DNA of 28,358 nt from a virus, in the IMG/VR virus record IMGVR_UViG_3300026484_000476, positions 1 to 28,358 of that record. The stretch is one strand, 5' to 3'. The notes under the pieces are model-generated. The model ran no database searches and was not told where the DNA came from. It worked only from the letters and a program-made list of their open reading frames with translations. Positions 20,157-27,686 of the stretch are shown here, piece by piece. Both the position numbers and the translations under genes were made by a program. Numbering within the stretch: position 1 is the first letter of the stretch; every line of letters begins with the position of its first letter.

Positions 20157-20456
20157 ATGCACCAATTAGTTAAAGATACAGAGATGTTGTCTAAAGAAAT
20201 GTTATGTGATAAACATAATATTCAAGAGATGATAAACATGTTAAAAAATGCAGAATCTAAAGGAGAATATAGATCTATCGCCGCCTGCATTAAAAAATTC
20301 GTAAAGTATGTAGATGAGGAGAAAGATCAATTAACTGATAAAGTTTGGAGAGAAAAAGAGAGAAATGATCCTAAACTTTTTGAAGTAGAGCCTACAGAAA
20401 TAGATCATAAAGAACATCTATTAAGCATTAATAGTTATTTTGGAGTGTTAGATTAA
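20157..20456 (+). CDS. Unknown 99-aa protein
   Basis: The start is taken as ATG at 20157, because AGGAG lies at 20147-20151; a GTG at 20151 would overlap that site. The protein is acidic, helical and soluble, with two cysteines (C-D-K-H near residue 18 and A-A-C-I near 42). No family recognised. It stands alone between a late minus-strand gene and the next TTTAAGTC-type promoter. Confidence 0.68.
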   Translation: MHQLVKDTEMLSKEMLCDKHNIQEMINMLKNAESKGEYRSIAACIKKFVKYVDEEKDQLTDKVWREKERNDPKLFEVEPTEIDHKEHLLSINSYFGVLD

Positions 20457-20513
20457 TATACTCAAACGTAATAGAAAAAAGTTATTAACGAAATGAAATC
20501 TGTTTTATAATCT

Positions 20514-20536
20514 TTTAAGTCAAATTATAATATAAT
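20514..20536 (+). promoter_or_regulatory. Promoter, TTTAAGTC/N9/TATAAT family
   Basis: TTTAAGTC (20514-20521), 9 nt, TATAAT (20531-20536). The leader to the next ATG is about 85 nt, the longest in this family, and I see no open frame in it. Confidence 0.8.
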
Positions 20537-20626
20537 ATATCACATAAAGAGAGAAAAAAGAATTATAGAAAAATATAGCTATTTTGGTAAAAAGTTACCT
20601 CAACCTATACATATAAAGGAGAAACT

Positions 20627-20806
20627 ATGGTTTTAGAAGAAATGATAGAATACATTAATAAAAGTTTATCGAGAGATAGATTAAGATTATCAAAAATTGG
20701 TGAAGATGCTATCAAAGATAGATGGAAGAAGAAAGAAGATCAAGGTGGATATTCTAATTATTGGAAAGAGGTCTCTCTAGAAGACGCTTTAAAAAGGAGA
20801 AAATGA
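20627..20806 (+). CDS. Unknown 59-aa protein
   Basis: A frame of 59 codons from ATG at 20627, preceded by AAAGGAG 6 nt upstream, ending in a TGA that overlaps the next ATG. It is highly charged (many Lys/Arg/Glu), with W-K-K-K-E-D and Y-W-K-E-V segments. No family recognised. Promoter, ribosome-binding site and coupling to the next gene support it. Confidence 0.7.
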   Translation: MVLEEMIEYINKSLSRDRLRLSKIGEDAIKDRWKKKEDQGGYSNYWKEVSLEDALKRRK

Positions 20807-21168
20807 TGATCACTCTATCTATAATTTTAGCTATTATTTTATCATATCTTACGATAGGATATATTATTAGATTAATAGCTAGAAAAAAATTAATTAAAGA
20901 ATCATTCCAACTTCTTTCCGATAGAGAGTATAATGATTCTTTAGATGAAATATACAGAAAAATTATGAAAAGAGTTGAAAAAGTAGAACTAGAATATAAT
21001 TTTTCACCTGTTGTGATGTATGTTTTATTCTGGCCTATTACGATGATAGTACTTGCGTTAAAAAGTATTTTTAATTTTTTAGATAATATTCCTTCTAAAA
21101 TAGAAGAAAAAATGGCATTTAATGAAATAAAAAAATATAAAAAATCTAACCCTCAAAAATTTATTTAA
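20803..21168 (+). CDS. Small membrane protein with two hydrophobic segments
   Basis: 121 aa from ATG at 20803, preceded by AAGGAG and overlapping the previous stop codon (ATGA). An N-terminal membrane helix spans residues 2-21. A charged helical segment follows, then a second hydrophobic stretch (about 68-88, M-Y-V-L-F-W-P-I-T-M-I-V-L-A-L), and a basic C-terminus (K-K-Y-K-K). No family recognised. It is an inner-membrane protein expressed from an early/middle-type promoter, a pattern seen for exclusion or host-takeover proteins. Confidence 0.7.
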   Translation: MMITLSIILAIILSYLTIGYIIRLIARKKLIKESFQLLSDREYNDSLDEIYRKIMKRVEKVELEYNFSPVVMYVLFWPITMIVLALKSIFNFLDNIPSKIEEKMAFNEIKKYKKSNPQKFI

Positions 21169-21175
21169 ATTTAAA

Positions 21176-21196
21176 TTTAGTTTTTTAATATATAAT
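21176..21196 (+). promoter_or_regulatory. Possible promoter of folE (divergent member)
   Basis: TTTAGT (21176-21181), 9 nt, TATAAT (21191-21196), 18 nt before the folE ATG. It lacks the full TTTAAGTC box, so the match is weaker. Confidence 0.45.
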
Positions 21197-21214
21197 AATA
21201 CATAAAGGATAAAA

Positions 21215-21970
21215 ATGAATATTAAACAATTTGTAAAAGAAAGATATATTAAACAAGGCTTTAAAAATTTTAATAAATTTTGGAAAGAATATGAAGAAAT
21301 TCAAAATTTTGCTCCAAATGGTAACGTTTTTGAAGATGATAAGGGTATTTCGGATGAGGCTCATTTTATTATGAGAATGTGCACTCAATATTATTTGACT
21401 AAAGCTTTCGAAGCTATGAAGATCGATTTATCTGATGATAATGTATCCGAAAATCTAGACGAGGGTAATATTGGAACGCCAGGAAGAATCGCAAAAGTTT
21501 GGACAGGATTTGATACTCATGATGATATGGAACTCGGAGGAGGAAGATGGAATAGAAAACCAAGATTAGCAAGTTTTCCAAATACAGGGAATTCTAATAT
21601 TCCTATTACTAAAAGAGTAGATATTGTTTCTAACTGTTCTCATCATTTTATACCTTTTCATACTTTAGCTAGACCTGATTCTTACGCTATTATTAGTTAC
21701 ATCCCTGATAAGAAAGTTTTAGGAATTTCTAAGCTTCAGAGAGTTGCTAATTGGGTTTCTCAAAGATTTTGGCTTCAAGAAGATTTAACCAAAACTCTAT
21801 ATGAAGAAATAGCTGAAGTAGCAGAAACTGATAGCGTTTATGTAAAGTTATATAACGTAGTTCACGGTTGTGAGAGTCTTAGAGGTGCTAAAAGCAATGA
21901 TGGAGCTTTTACAAGTGAATATTACGGTGGCGCTTTTGAAGATCCTGAATTGAGGAGACAAATTGTATGA
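21215..21970 (+). CDS. folE: GTP cyclohydrolase I FolE
   Basis: 251 aa. It converts GTP to dihydroneopterin triphosphate, the first step of the preQ0 (and folate) pathway. The catalytic domain occupies about residues 85-235. Zinc ligands are C141 and H144 in S-N-C-S-H-H-F-I-P-F and C219 in H-G-C-E-S-L-R-G. The central G-I-S-K-L-Q-R-V-A-N-W (170-180) and Q-E-D-L-T (188-192) fit the family consensus. Residues 1-80 are an extended N-terminus. It overlaps the next gene by 4 nt and is followed by queD about 610 nt later, while queC-queE lie 6-7 kb upstream. Confidence 0.93.
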   Translation: MNIKQFVKERYIKQGFKNFNKFWKEYEEIQNFAPNGNVFEDDKGISDEAHFIMRMCTQYYLTKAFEAMKIDLSDDNVSENLDEGNIGTPGRIAKVWTGFDTHDDMELGGGRWNRKPRLASFPNTGNSNIPITKRVDIVSNCSHHFIPFHTLARPDSYAIISYIPDKKVLGISKLQRVANWVSQRFWLQEDLTKTLYEEIAEVAETDSVYVKLYNVVHGCESLRGAKSNDGAFTSEYYGGAFEDPELRRQIV

Positions 21971-22497
21971 AAATAGATGAAAGTTTCGATATTCAAGAAG
22001 TTAAAGAACCTAGAATTTCACCTAAAGAAACAAGAAACACCATCATACAATCTTTCTTAGAAGCTGGATTTACTAATCAAGAGATTGCAAAAATCATAAC
22101 TAAGCAATTAAAAGGATTAGGATATTCTTATAAATTTCAATATAAAAATAAAGAATTCTTATTATATGAAATTATAAAAGATTCTATCAAAGAGTATCAT
22201 TTTTTTGATCTTAATGAACCACTAAAGTCCGCAGAAGATGTTGGTGATTTAGACAATTCTATTTTGATTTTTTCTAAGATTTTTAATTTGATGTATACCG
22301 ATCTTAAAAAAGGTAACTGGAAGCTAGGAGTTCGTATTAAATCTAATCCAAAGAGAAATAAACTCTATAAAAAAATATTTAATAAAGTTAATAAAAAACA
22401 TAATTTAGGTTTATTAATTAAAGATAAGACTAGTGATTCTTTTGTAGTGGATATTCCTAGACCTAAAAGTTTTAGAGAGTCTATGAGATTAGATTGA
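21967..22497 (+). CDS. Unknown 176-aa protein between folE and queD
   Basis: A basic soluble protein. Residues 20-50 contain a possible helix-turn-helix (R-N-T-I-I-Q-S-F-L-E-A-G-F-T-N-Q-E-I-A-K-I-I), and residues 105-150 are rich in Lys/Asn. No family recognised. The ATGA overlap with folE shows translational coupling and suggests co-expression with the preQ0 genes, although a role in that pathway is not shown. Confidence 0.72.
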   Translation: MKIDESFDIQEVKEPRISPKETRNTIIQSFLEAGFTNQEIAKIITKQLKGLGYSYKFQYKNKEFLLYEIIKDSIKEYHFFDLNEPLKSAEDVGDLDNSILIFSKIFNLMYTDLKKGNWKLGVRIKSNPKRNKLYKKIFNKVNKKHNLGLLIKDKTSDSFVVDIPRPKSFRESMRLD

Positions 22498-22586
22498 ATA
22501 TAGATGGAAATAATCTATCTGAAATTGCGTGTAATATAGTAGACGATTTTACACCATTTAAACTAAATAAAGGAAAAAATAAATGA
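22494..22586 (+). CDS. Possible 30-aa peptide bridging to queD
   Basis: A TTG at 22494 overlaps the previous stop codon and opens a 30-codon frame whose TGA overlaps the queD ATG. The translation looks protein-like (L-S-E-I-A-C-N-I-V-D-D-F). The ribosome-binding site is weak, so it may be chance. Confidence 0.28.
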   Translation: MNIDGNNLSEIACNIVDDFTPFKLNKGKNK

Positions 22587-23185
22587 AATACATTATTGAT
22601 AAATCGTTTTCGTTCTGTTACGGACATAGAGTTCATAATCAGCGTTTAGATACAAAATTTACAGAAAGCGGAGATGCTTGCTTAGCCTGTCGTCATTTGC
22701 ACGGTCACGAAGGCTTAGTAAAGGTCTTTTTAGAAGAAGATACAGATAGCACAAATGTACAGGATACAGGAATGGTAACGGATTTCAAACATCTTGGATG
22801 GTTTAAGAATTTTCTAGATGATGTGTTAGATCATAAATTTATTATGGATATTAAAGATCCTTTATTTGAAAATGAATTCGGATTTTGTATTAAAAATAAG
22901 ACTCTTATTCATACTCATAAAATGAAAGAAGGTTTTTTTATACCGGATTTAGATTTTATTAAAGAACGACTTGATATTGATGCTACTTTAACACCAGAAC
23001 AAAGATCTTCGATATTTGAAAAGTACGAAGGTGCAGTTTTTGTAGATTTTGTACCTACTTCTGAAAACTTATCAGGATGGTTGCTTTCAATAGTTCAAGA
23101 AAAAATGAAAGACTTACCAGGAATTAGAGTAAAAGCTGTTGAATACTGGGAGACACCAAAATCGCATTGTAGAGTGGAGGCATAA
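22583..23185 (+). CDS. queD: 6-carboxy-5,6,7,8-tetrahydropterin synthase QueD
   Basis: 200-aa enzyme for the second step of preQ0 synthesis. Zinc ligands are H15 (in C-Y-G-H-R), H40 and H42 (in H-L-H-G-H). C33/C36 just before them include the catalytic Cys candidate. G-M-V-T-D-F (63-68) and L-D-H-K (82-85) follow, then P-T-S-E-N-L-S-G-W and a final V-E-Y-W-E-T. It is longer than bacterial QueD (~120 aa) because of an insertion at about 90-150. A good ribosome-binding site (AAAGGAAAA) precedes it. Confidence 0.92.
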   Translation: MKYIIDKSFSFCYGHRVHNQRLDTKFTESGDACLACRHLHGHEGLVKVFLEEDTDSTNVQDTGMVTDFKHLGWFKNFLDDVLDHKFIMDIKDPLFENEFGFCIKNKTLIHTHKMKEGFFIPDLDFIKERLDIDATLTPEQRSSIFEKYEGAVFVDFVPTSENLSGWLLSIVQEKMKDLPGIRVKAVEYWETPKSHCRVEA

Positions 23186-23186
23186 A

Positions 23187-23585
23187 ATGTCTCTCTACAA
23201 CGCCGATAATGAGTATAATATTTCTAATAATATTGAAACTAAAAACGGTTGGCAAAACCGCAAAACAACAATGCCTGTAGAAACTATATCTGTTAGGATG
23301 AGCGTTTCTGATTTTGAACTCACTCATGGATTCGACCACGAGAGATTGAAGATTGAGTTCGCTAATCAGATTTCAAAAGAAATTGTTAATTTGATAAATT
23401 TTAGAATGCGTAGAGAAAGCTTTACAAAGACGACAATATATGAGACCGATCTACACATAGTTAAAGAACCGAAATCTAAAAACTATATGGTGGATAAAGA
23501 ACACTTCGTATGGGAAGGTAAAACGTGGAATCAAGATGAAATCGTTAAAGCCTTAAAAATAGCGTATCCTCAATATTCTATTTAA
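23187..23585 (+). CDS. Unknown 132-aa protein
   Basis: The start at ATG 23187 is chosen for its GGAGG 8 nt upstream and its position 1 nt after queD; a longer version would begin inside queD at a TTG. The protein has a central T-I-S-V-R-M-S-V-S-D-F-E-L strand pattern and R-M-R-R basic residues. No family recognised. Co-transcribed with queD. Confidence 0.7.
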   Translation: MSLYNADNEYNISNNIETKNGWQNRKTTMPVETISVRMSVSDFELTHGFDHERLKIEFANQISKEIVNLINFRMRRESFTKTTIYETDLHIVKEPKSKNYMVDKEHFVWEGKTWNQDEIVKALKIAYPQYSI

Positions 23586-23591
23586 TTTGGA

Positions 23592-23614
23592 TTTAAGTTA
23601 AATTATTATATAAT
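23592..23614 (+). promoter_or_regulatory. Promoter, TTTAAGTT/N9/TATAAT
   Basis: TTTAAGTT (23592-23599), 9 nt, TATAAT (23609-23614), starting 6 nt after the previous stop codon. Confidence 0.72.
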
Positions 23615-23635
23615 ATGAAGTAATAGGAGAGAAGC

Positions 23636-24139
23636 ATGAAAGTAGTTTATATTAACGGTTTTAATGGGCATAACAGCAATAAACCGAAAAAACTATCAGA
23701 AATTTTAAATATAAACATAGAACACATAAAATTATATATAGATGAAGATGGCAATATTAATTATGAAGATATTAAAGAAAAATCAAAAAATGCAGATTTG
23801 ATTATAGCTTCTAGTACAGGAGCATACGTAGCTCAAAAAATATGCTATGAATATAATATTCCTCTAGTCTCATTGAATGGCATTTTAACATATGACGAGC
23901 TAGAAAAAGTCTTTAAAAAACTCAACCATAAAATAAAATTTGAAGATTATGGAAGAGTCAGTATAGAGAGATTAATATTAGTTAATAAAGATGATGATTT
24001 AGTAGATCCAAATCATTCTTTAGGTCTCGGAGGAATCAGAGTACTTTTTGAAAGAGGTGGACATAGGTTTGAAAATCTTGAAGAAACTAAAAATTTTATT
24101 TTAGATTTTATCAATCATATACAACTTATGAGTTCTTAA
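23636..24139 (+). CDS. YqiA/UPF0227-like α/β-hydrolase
   Basis: 167 aa. The order of motifs fits small serine esterases of the YqiA type: Y-I-N-G-F-N-G (5-11), the nucleophile elbow I-I-A-S-S-T-G-A-Y (56-64, S60), an acidic residue in N-K-D-D-D-L-V-D (117-124), and the catalytic His in G-G-H-R-F (141-145). The substrate is unknown. It is a monocistronic unit with its own promoter; its 3' end overlaps by 14 nt with the convergent gene on the other strand. Confidence 0.75.
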   Translation: MKVVYINGFNGHNSNKPKKLSEILNINIEHIKLYIDEDGNINYEDIKEKSKNADLIIASSTGAYVAQKICYEYNIPLVSLNGILTYDELEKVFKKLNHKIKFEDYGRVSIERLILVNKDDDLVDPNHSLGLGGIRVLFERGGHRFENLEETKNFILDFINHIQLMSS

Positions 24140-24662
24140 ATTTTTTACCTGTACCTAACATCATTTTGATAATTTTAGTTCCGTTAATATCTCTCTCATA
24201 ATGAGTGTCATCTATAGGTTTAATTTCCTTTTGTAAAATTTCTCTTGCCTCATCTGTAGTCTTAACATATTTTTTAACTAAAGAAGGCATTTTTCTCTCC
24301 ATAAACTTCATAAGACTATGAGAAACTTCTATAAGAGATCTATCCAAATCATCTTTTAATAATTTTTCCAACTCTCTCTTACCTTCTTTAGAACCATCAG
24401 TAAAAACACCAACAGTCTTTCTAAGATCGTGTCTATCTTTATATAACAAACCTGCTAAAATTTTATTATTTTTTTTAACTACCTTCCATAATTTAATTTT
24501 ATCAATCATATCGTTTTTGCTTTGAAATCCACTACCTTTTATACCACCAATACTTTTATAAGATTCCTGCAATAAATCCCATATTTCGTCTACATATTGT
24601 GACTTTTCCTCTTTCGTAAAAAGATTGATAATAGATTCATAAAATATCTCTTTAAATTTCAT
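24126..24662 (-). CDS. Unknown late protein, possible internal head protein
   Basis: 178 aa, basic and soluble. The N-terminus M-K-F-K-E-I-F-Y-E-S resembles the short capsid-targeting propeptides of T4 internal proteins (M-K-T-Y-Q-E-F-I-A-E). Residues about 50-95 (L-W-K-V-V-K-K-N-N-K-I-L-A-G-L-L-Y-K-D) resemble a β-rich enzymatic or adaptor fold, but I cannot name it. A perfect late promoter box (24697-24690) precedes it, in contrast to the surrounding plus-strand genes. Packaging into the head is inference from these two features. Confidence 0.72.
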   Translation of the reverse strand: MKFKEIFYESIINLFTKEEKSQYVDEIWDLLQESYKSIGGIKGSGFQSKNDMIDKIKLWKVVKKNNKILAGLLYKDRHDLRKTVGVFTDGSKEGKRELEKLLKDDLDRSLIEVSHSLMKFMERKMPSLVKKYVKTTDEAREILQKEIKPIDDTHYERDINGTKIIKMMLGTGKKFKNS

Positions 24663-24689
24663 AAAAAATGCCTTAAGTTTTTTCTAATT

Positions 24690-24697
24690 TATTTATA
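24690..24697 (-). promoter_or_regulatory. Late promoter of the 178-aa gene
   Basis: Perfect TATAAATA on the minus strand, 28 nt before the ATG at 24662. A plus-strand TATAAT (24699-24704) may serve the divergent PRTase gene. Confidence 0.65.
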
Positions 24698-24724
24698 TTA
24701 TAATTTAGAAAATAAGGAAAAATA

Positions 24725-25174
24725 ATGAGAGAAGATAAAACATACATTTATTACGAACACAACGATTATCTAGAGGATATTGAAAAATTTAAAAAATATT
24801 TAGCTATTCATTCAGGAGACAAAAACATCCATTTAATAGCTCCTATGTTTGGTGCTTTACCTTTAGCCACTAAATTGAAAAATGAATTAAAATGTAAAGT
24901 TAGCATAGTCAAAATGTCTAGATATGGAGATAATGATAAAAAAGCTTCCTGGATATATTTAGATGATGTTAGAGAAAATGATATTTTATATATTGTAGAT
25001 GATTTATATGACCAAGGAGTAACTATTAAACAAGTAAAAGATTTAGTGCAAAAATCTTTTCCCAATAATGATATAAATGCTATTGCTATTTTTGGAAGAA
25101 AGAGTTCACCAGATTATGTAAAATATTTTAGAGAACATCCTGGAAAGTGGATAAAATTTGAAGATTGGGAATAA
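24725..25174 (+). CDS. Phosphoribosyltransferase (purine PRTase-like)
   Basis: 149 aa. The PRPP-binding loop is Y-I-V-D-D-L-Y-D-Q-G-V-T (89-100). An early P-M-F-G-A-L-P-L-A strand-helix (40-48) and a closing G-K-W-I-K-F-E-D-W-E end resemble xanthine/hypoxanthine-guanine PRTases. These enzymes join a free base to PRPP to give a nucleotide. In a genome with a complete preQ0 pathway it is a candidate for turning a 7-deazaguanine base into a nucleotide, but ordinary purine salvage is equally possible. The gene is alone between two convergent/divergent late genes. Confidence 0.8.
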   Translation: MREDKTYIYYEHNDYLEDIEKFKKYLAIHSGDKNIHLIAPMFGALPLATKLKNELKCKVSIVKMSRYGDNDKKASWIYLDDVRENDILYIVDDLYDQGVTIKQVKDLVQKSFPNNDINAIAIFGRKSSPDYVKYFREHPGKWIKFEDWE

Positions 25175-25177
25175 TCC

Positions 25178-26122
25178 CTAATCTTCTTTTTCTAATTCTT
25201 CGAATTCTTTTAAAAATTCTTTTAATTTTTTATACTCCCAAGAATCATCACCTCTATAATCTTTAATTCCACCGTCTTTAATGATGTTTTCTATATAGTA
25301 GCCTAAAGCTTCTGCTTTTTGAAGAGATTTTCTCAAATCGTTTACGATACTTTCTAAATCTAGTGCTTCTCTTTTCGGTTTTCCTTCAGTAGCTCTACTT
25401 ATAGTTTCTTCAACATATTTATTAATCATATCTATATCTTTTTGAGATTCTTCTTTAGTTATTTTAATAATTTTAGAAGTTTTTTTCTGAAGAAATTTAG
25501 CAAGGGCTTTTCTTCTCTCAGGAGAAGGTTTATTTGCTTCTTTTCTCTCTAATTCTCTTTTTTCTTTATTTAATACTCTTTGAGGATCTACGGTTATTAA
25601 ATAAATATCTACATCTTGAGAAAAATCTATAATATCTTTAATTTCGGAAGCTTTAAGATATGTTCTAGTTCTAGTATAAATTGTTTTTTTTCTATGATCT
25701 CTCTTCTTTCTTATATACTCTCTCTCCTGTTTAGTCACTACACCTTCGTTAGAAATTAGCATAAATTTAGCAGTGCCGTCACCATACTCATCAAAAGATG
25801 CTAGATAAGCCCATTCTCCGTTAATCTTAATAGCTACTGCAGCGTAAGATTTTTTAGCTTCTTTAGCTTCTAGCTCTTTATCAGAGTAGCCTCTATTTGA
25901 TCTATCTTTTGGAGGAACGTATCCTCTTATCTTCTTAGCAATTGCTGTAAGATCTGCAGGTTTAGCGTTTTTCTTATATAATTCTATTTTAGAATTTTCT
26001 CCACCTTGACCGTTAAAGTCTATATATCCCTTACGCCCTACTATCACATCTATAAATTCCTTAGGTAATCCTTTTAAATTACCTAAACCTTCGTCTAATC
26101 GTAAATATTCTGAGAATTTCAT
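25178..26122 (-). CDS. Large late protein with capsid-targeting-like N-terminus
   Basis: 314 aa, Lys/Glu/Arg-rich. The start M-K-F-S-E-Y-L-R-L-D-E-G fits a T4-type capsid-targeting propeptide with a gp21 cut after L-D-E (9-11). Residues about 90-125 have β-strands (Y-A-A-V-A-I-K-I-N-G-E-W-A-Y-L-A-S-F-D-E-Y), and residues about 135-155 form a very basic patch; the rest is coiled or helical. No family is recognised, though an injected enzyme like T4 Alt is a fair analogy. It shares a bidirectional late promoter with phoH. Confidence 0.72.
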   Translation of the reverse strand: MKFSEYLRLDEGLGNLKGLPKEFIDVIVGRKGYIDFNGQGGENSKIELYKKNAKPADLTAIAKKIRGYVPPKDRSNRGYSDKELEAKEAKKSYAAVAIKINGEWAYLASFDEYGDGTAKFMLISNEGVVTKQEREYIRKKRDHRKKTIYTRTRTYLKASEIKDIIDFSQDVDIYLITVDPQRVLNKEKRELERKEANKPSPERRKALAKFLQKKTSKIIKITKEESQKDIDMINKYVEETISRATEGKPKREALDLESIVNDLRKSLQKAEALGYYIENIIKDGGIKDYRGDDSWEYKKLKEFLKEFEELEKED

Positions 26123-26149
26123 CGCTCTGCCTTTATTATTTTATTACTT

Positions 26150-26157
26150 TATTTATA
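26150..26157 (-). promoter_or_regulatory. Late promoter toward the 314-aa gene
   Basis: Perfect TATAAATA on the minus strand, 28 nt before the ATG at 26122; half of a palindromic bidirectional element. Confidence 0.7.
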
Positions 26158-26161
26158 AATA
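26154..26161 (+). promoter_or_regulatory. Late promoter toward phoH
   Basis: Perfect TATAAATA on the plus strand, 26 nt before the phoH start, overlapping the opposite box in the same TATTTATAAATA core as at 7849-7860. Confidence 0.65.
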
Positions 26162-26186
26162 TTTTAACTTAAAAGAGGAGGATCTC

Positions 26187-27551
26187 TTGAAAAAATACAA
26201 CGAGATACTAGTTTTAGATACCAATATAATACTTAACGATGTAGAAAATCTATCAACACTTTCAGACAACGGAAATAATCTAATAGTGTTACCTGAAACG
26301 GTTTTAGATGAATTAGATTCTAAAAAATCAGGATTTGATGAGATAAACTTTCAAGCTAGAGAATTCGGAAGATTATTTGAGCAAGCTGAATTAATAGAAG
26401 TACAACGAGAAAAACAAAAAATCATCACTTCTTCTAAAATTGTTAGAAATGGTGTTACTTTTTTTATAGATGTTATTTCAAAAACGAAATATTCTTCAGA
26501 CACAGATACTACAATTCCTAATAATATAAGAAATGATAGAAAGATTATAGAAATTGCTAGAGATCTATCTATAGAATATAAGAAAAAAACATTCTTTATC
26601 TCATTAGATGTTATGGCTAGACATAGAGCTCTTTCTTTAGGAATACAAGTAAGAAGCATGAAAATAATAGAAGATGAGGATGTTTCTCTTTTTACTAAAA
26701 TTACAGTAGAAACTCATAAAGACTATTATGAGGCTTTCGAGATAGAGTCTATGGATATTCCTCATACAGTGCAAACTCTTCAAGTTACAGATTCTAACGG
26801 AAAACCTCAATTTTACTATAAAACAGGAACTATATTTAAATTAGTAGATGAGAGAGATTTATCTCGCCAAGAAATCACACCTGTAAATATGGGACAGAAA
26901 TTTTTATCTTCTCAGATGTTGGACGATTATTATGATATAGTTATTACTAACGCACCTGCCGGTTCTGGGAAGACTTTAATAGCATTATCTGCGGCTATGA
27001 GATTATTAGATAAAAATAAAAATAAGTATGATAAGATAGTATATATTAGAAAAACAGTTATTTCTGATTCTGAAGAATTAGGATTTCTGAAGGGAGACCT
27101 AGATGAAAAGACTGCAGGATATTTAGCTCCTCTTTATAGTAATATAGATTATATTATAGATAAAAAATATAATAAAGGAAAAAATAAGCTAAGTTCTGAA
27201 GAATTTGAAATTAAAAGACAGGAAATTATAGATAGATATCAAATACAATTTAAATATGAGGGTCATTTAAGAGGAGATAATATCCGAAATGCAGTAGTTA
27301 TCTTAGATGAGTTTCAGAATAATTCTATTATTTCAGCTAAAACTATATTAACAAGAATGTCAGAAAACTGTAAAGCTTTTATTTTAGGTAGCACTAGACA
27401 AATAGATAATAAATTCCTAAATAAATATAATAACGCTTTAACATTTTTATTAAATAAAATAGGTAAAGATAATAAATTAGTTAAATTAACAGGTTCAAAC
27501 TTAACAAAAACTGTTAGGAGTTCAATAGCAGATTGGGCTGATGAATTTTAG
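26187..27551 (+). CDS. phoH: PIN domain-PhoH ATPase
   Basis: 454 aa. The N-terminal PIN nuclease domain (about 1-160) shows V-L-D-T-N-I (9-14) and the following acidic residues (D-E-L-D, 41-44). The PhoH ATPase follows: Walker A A-P-A-G-S-G-K-T (256-263), Y-I-R-K-T (about 286-290), E-L-G-F-L-K-G-D-L (about 297-305), Walker B V-V-I-L-D-E-F-Q-N (about 374-382), and L-G-S-T-R-Q-I-D (sensor region). PIN-PhoH proteins are RNA-acting helicase/nucleases and are common in phages. The start is TTG, chosen because GAGGAGG lies 6 nt upstream and no earlier in-frame ATG is near. It is followed by a clear terminator. Confidence 0.92.
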   Translation: MKKYNEILVLDTNIILNDVENLSTLSDNGNNLIVLPETVLDELDSKKSGFDEINFQAREFGRLFEQAELIEVQREKQKIITSSKIVRNGVTFFIDVISKTKYSSDTDTTIPNNIRNDRKIIEIARDLSIEYKKKTFFISLDVMARHRALSLGIQVRSMKIIEDEDVSLFTKITVETHKDYYEAFEIESMDIPHTVQTLQVTDSNGKPQFYYKTGTIFKLVDERDLSRQEITPVNMGQKFLSSQMLDDYYDIVITNAPAGSGKTLIALSAAMRLLDKNKNKYDKIVYIRKTVISDSEELGFLKGDLDEKTAGYLAPLYSNIDYIIDKKYNKGKNKLSSEEFEIKRQEIIDRYQIQFKYEGHLRGDNIRNAVVILDEFQNNSIISAKTILTRMSENCKAFILGSTRQIDNKFLNKYNNALTFLLNKIGKDNKLVKLTGSNLTKTVRSSIADWADEF

Positions 27552-27598
27552 AGATTGAAAAGAAAGAGGAAGGTGTATAATAATTAAAAAAAGAAACA

Positions 27599-27626
27599 TC
27601 TACAAAATAGTGTAGAAATTTTTTTT
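27599..27626 (+). terminator. Rho-independent terminator after phoH
   Basis: TCTACA/TGTAGA stem (27599-27604, 27611-27616) with a 6-nt loop, followed by AA and eight T. It is the clearest intrinsic terminator in the window. Confidence 0.75.
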
Positions 27627-27686
27627 AAAGTTTTTCAATTTTTTATTTTGAATAAGAGTGTAAAAAAAATCACTATTTTATCTAAC

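Noticed and set aside
23139-23186. Longer N-terminus for the gene after queD, from a TTG at 23139
   Set aside because: The extra 16 codons lie within queD in another frame; ATG 23187 has an excellent GGAGG ribosome-binding site.
26351-26659. Minus-strand 102-codon frame
   Set aside because: Entirely inside the well-supported PIN-PhoH gene, with no ribosome-binding site or family motif.
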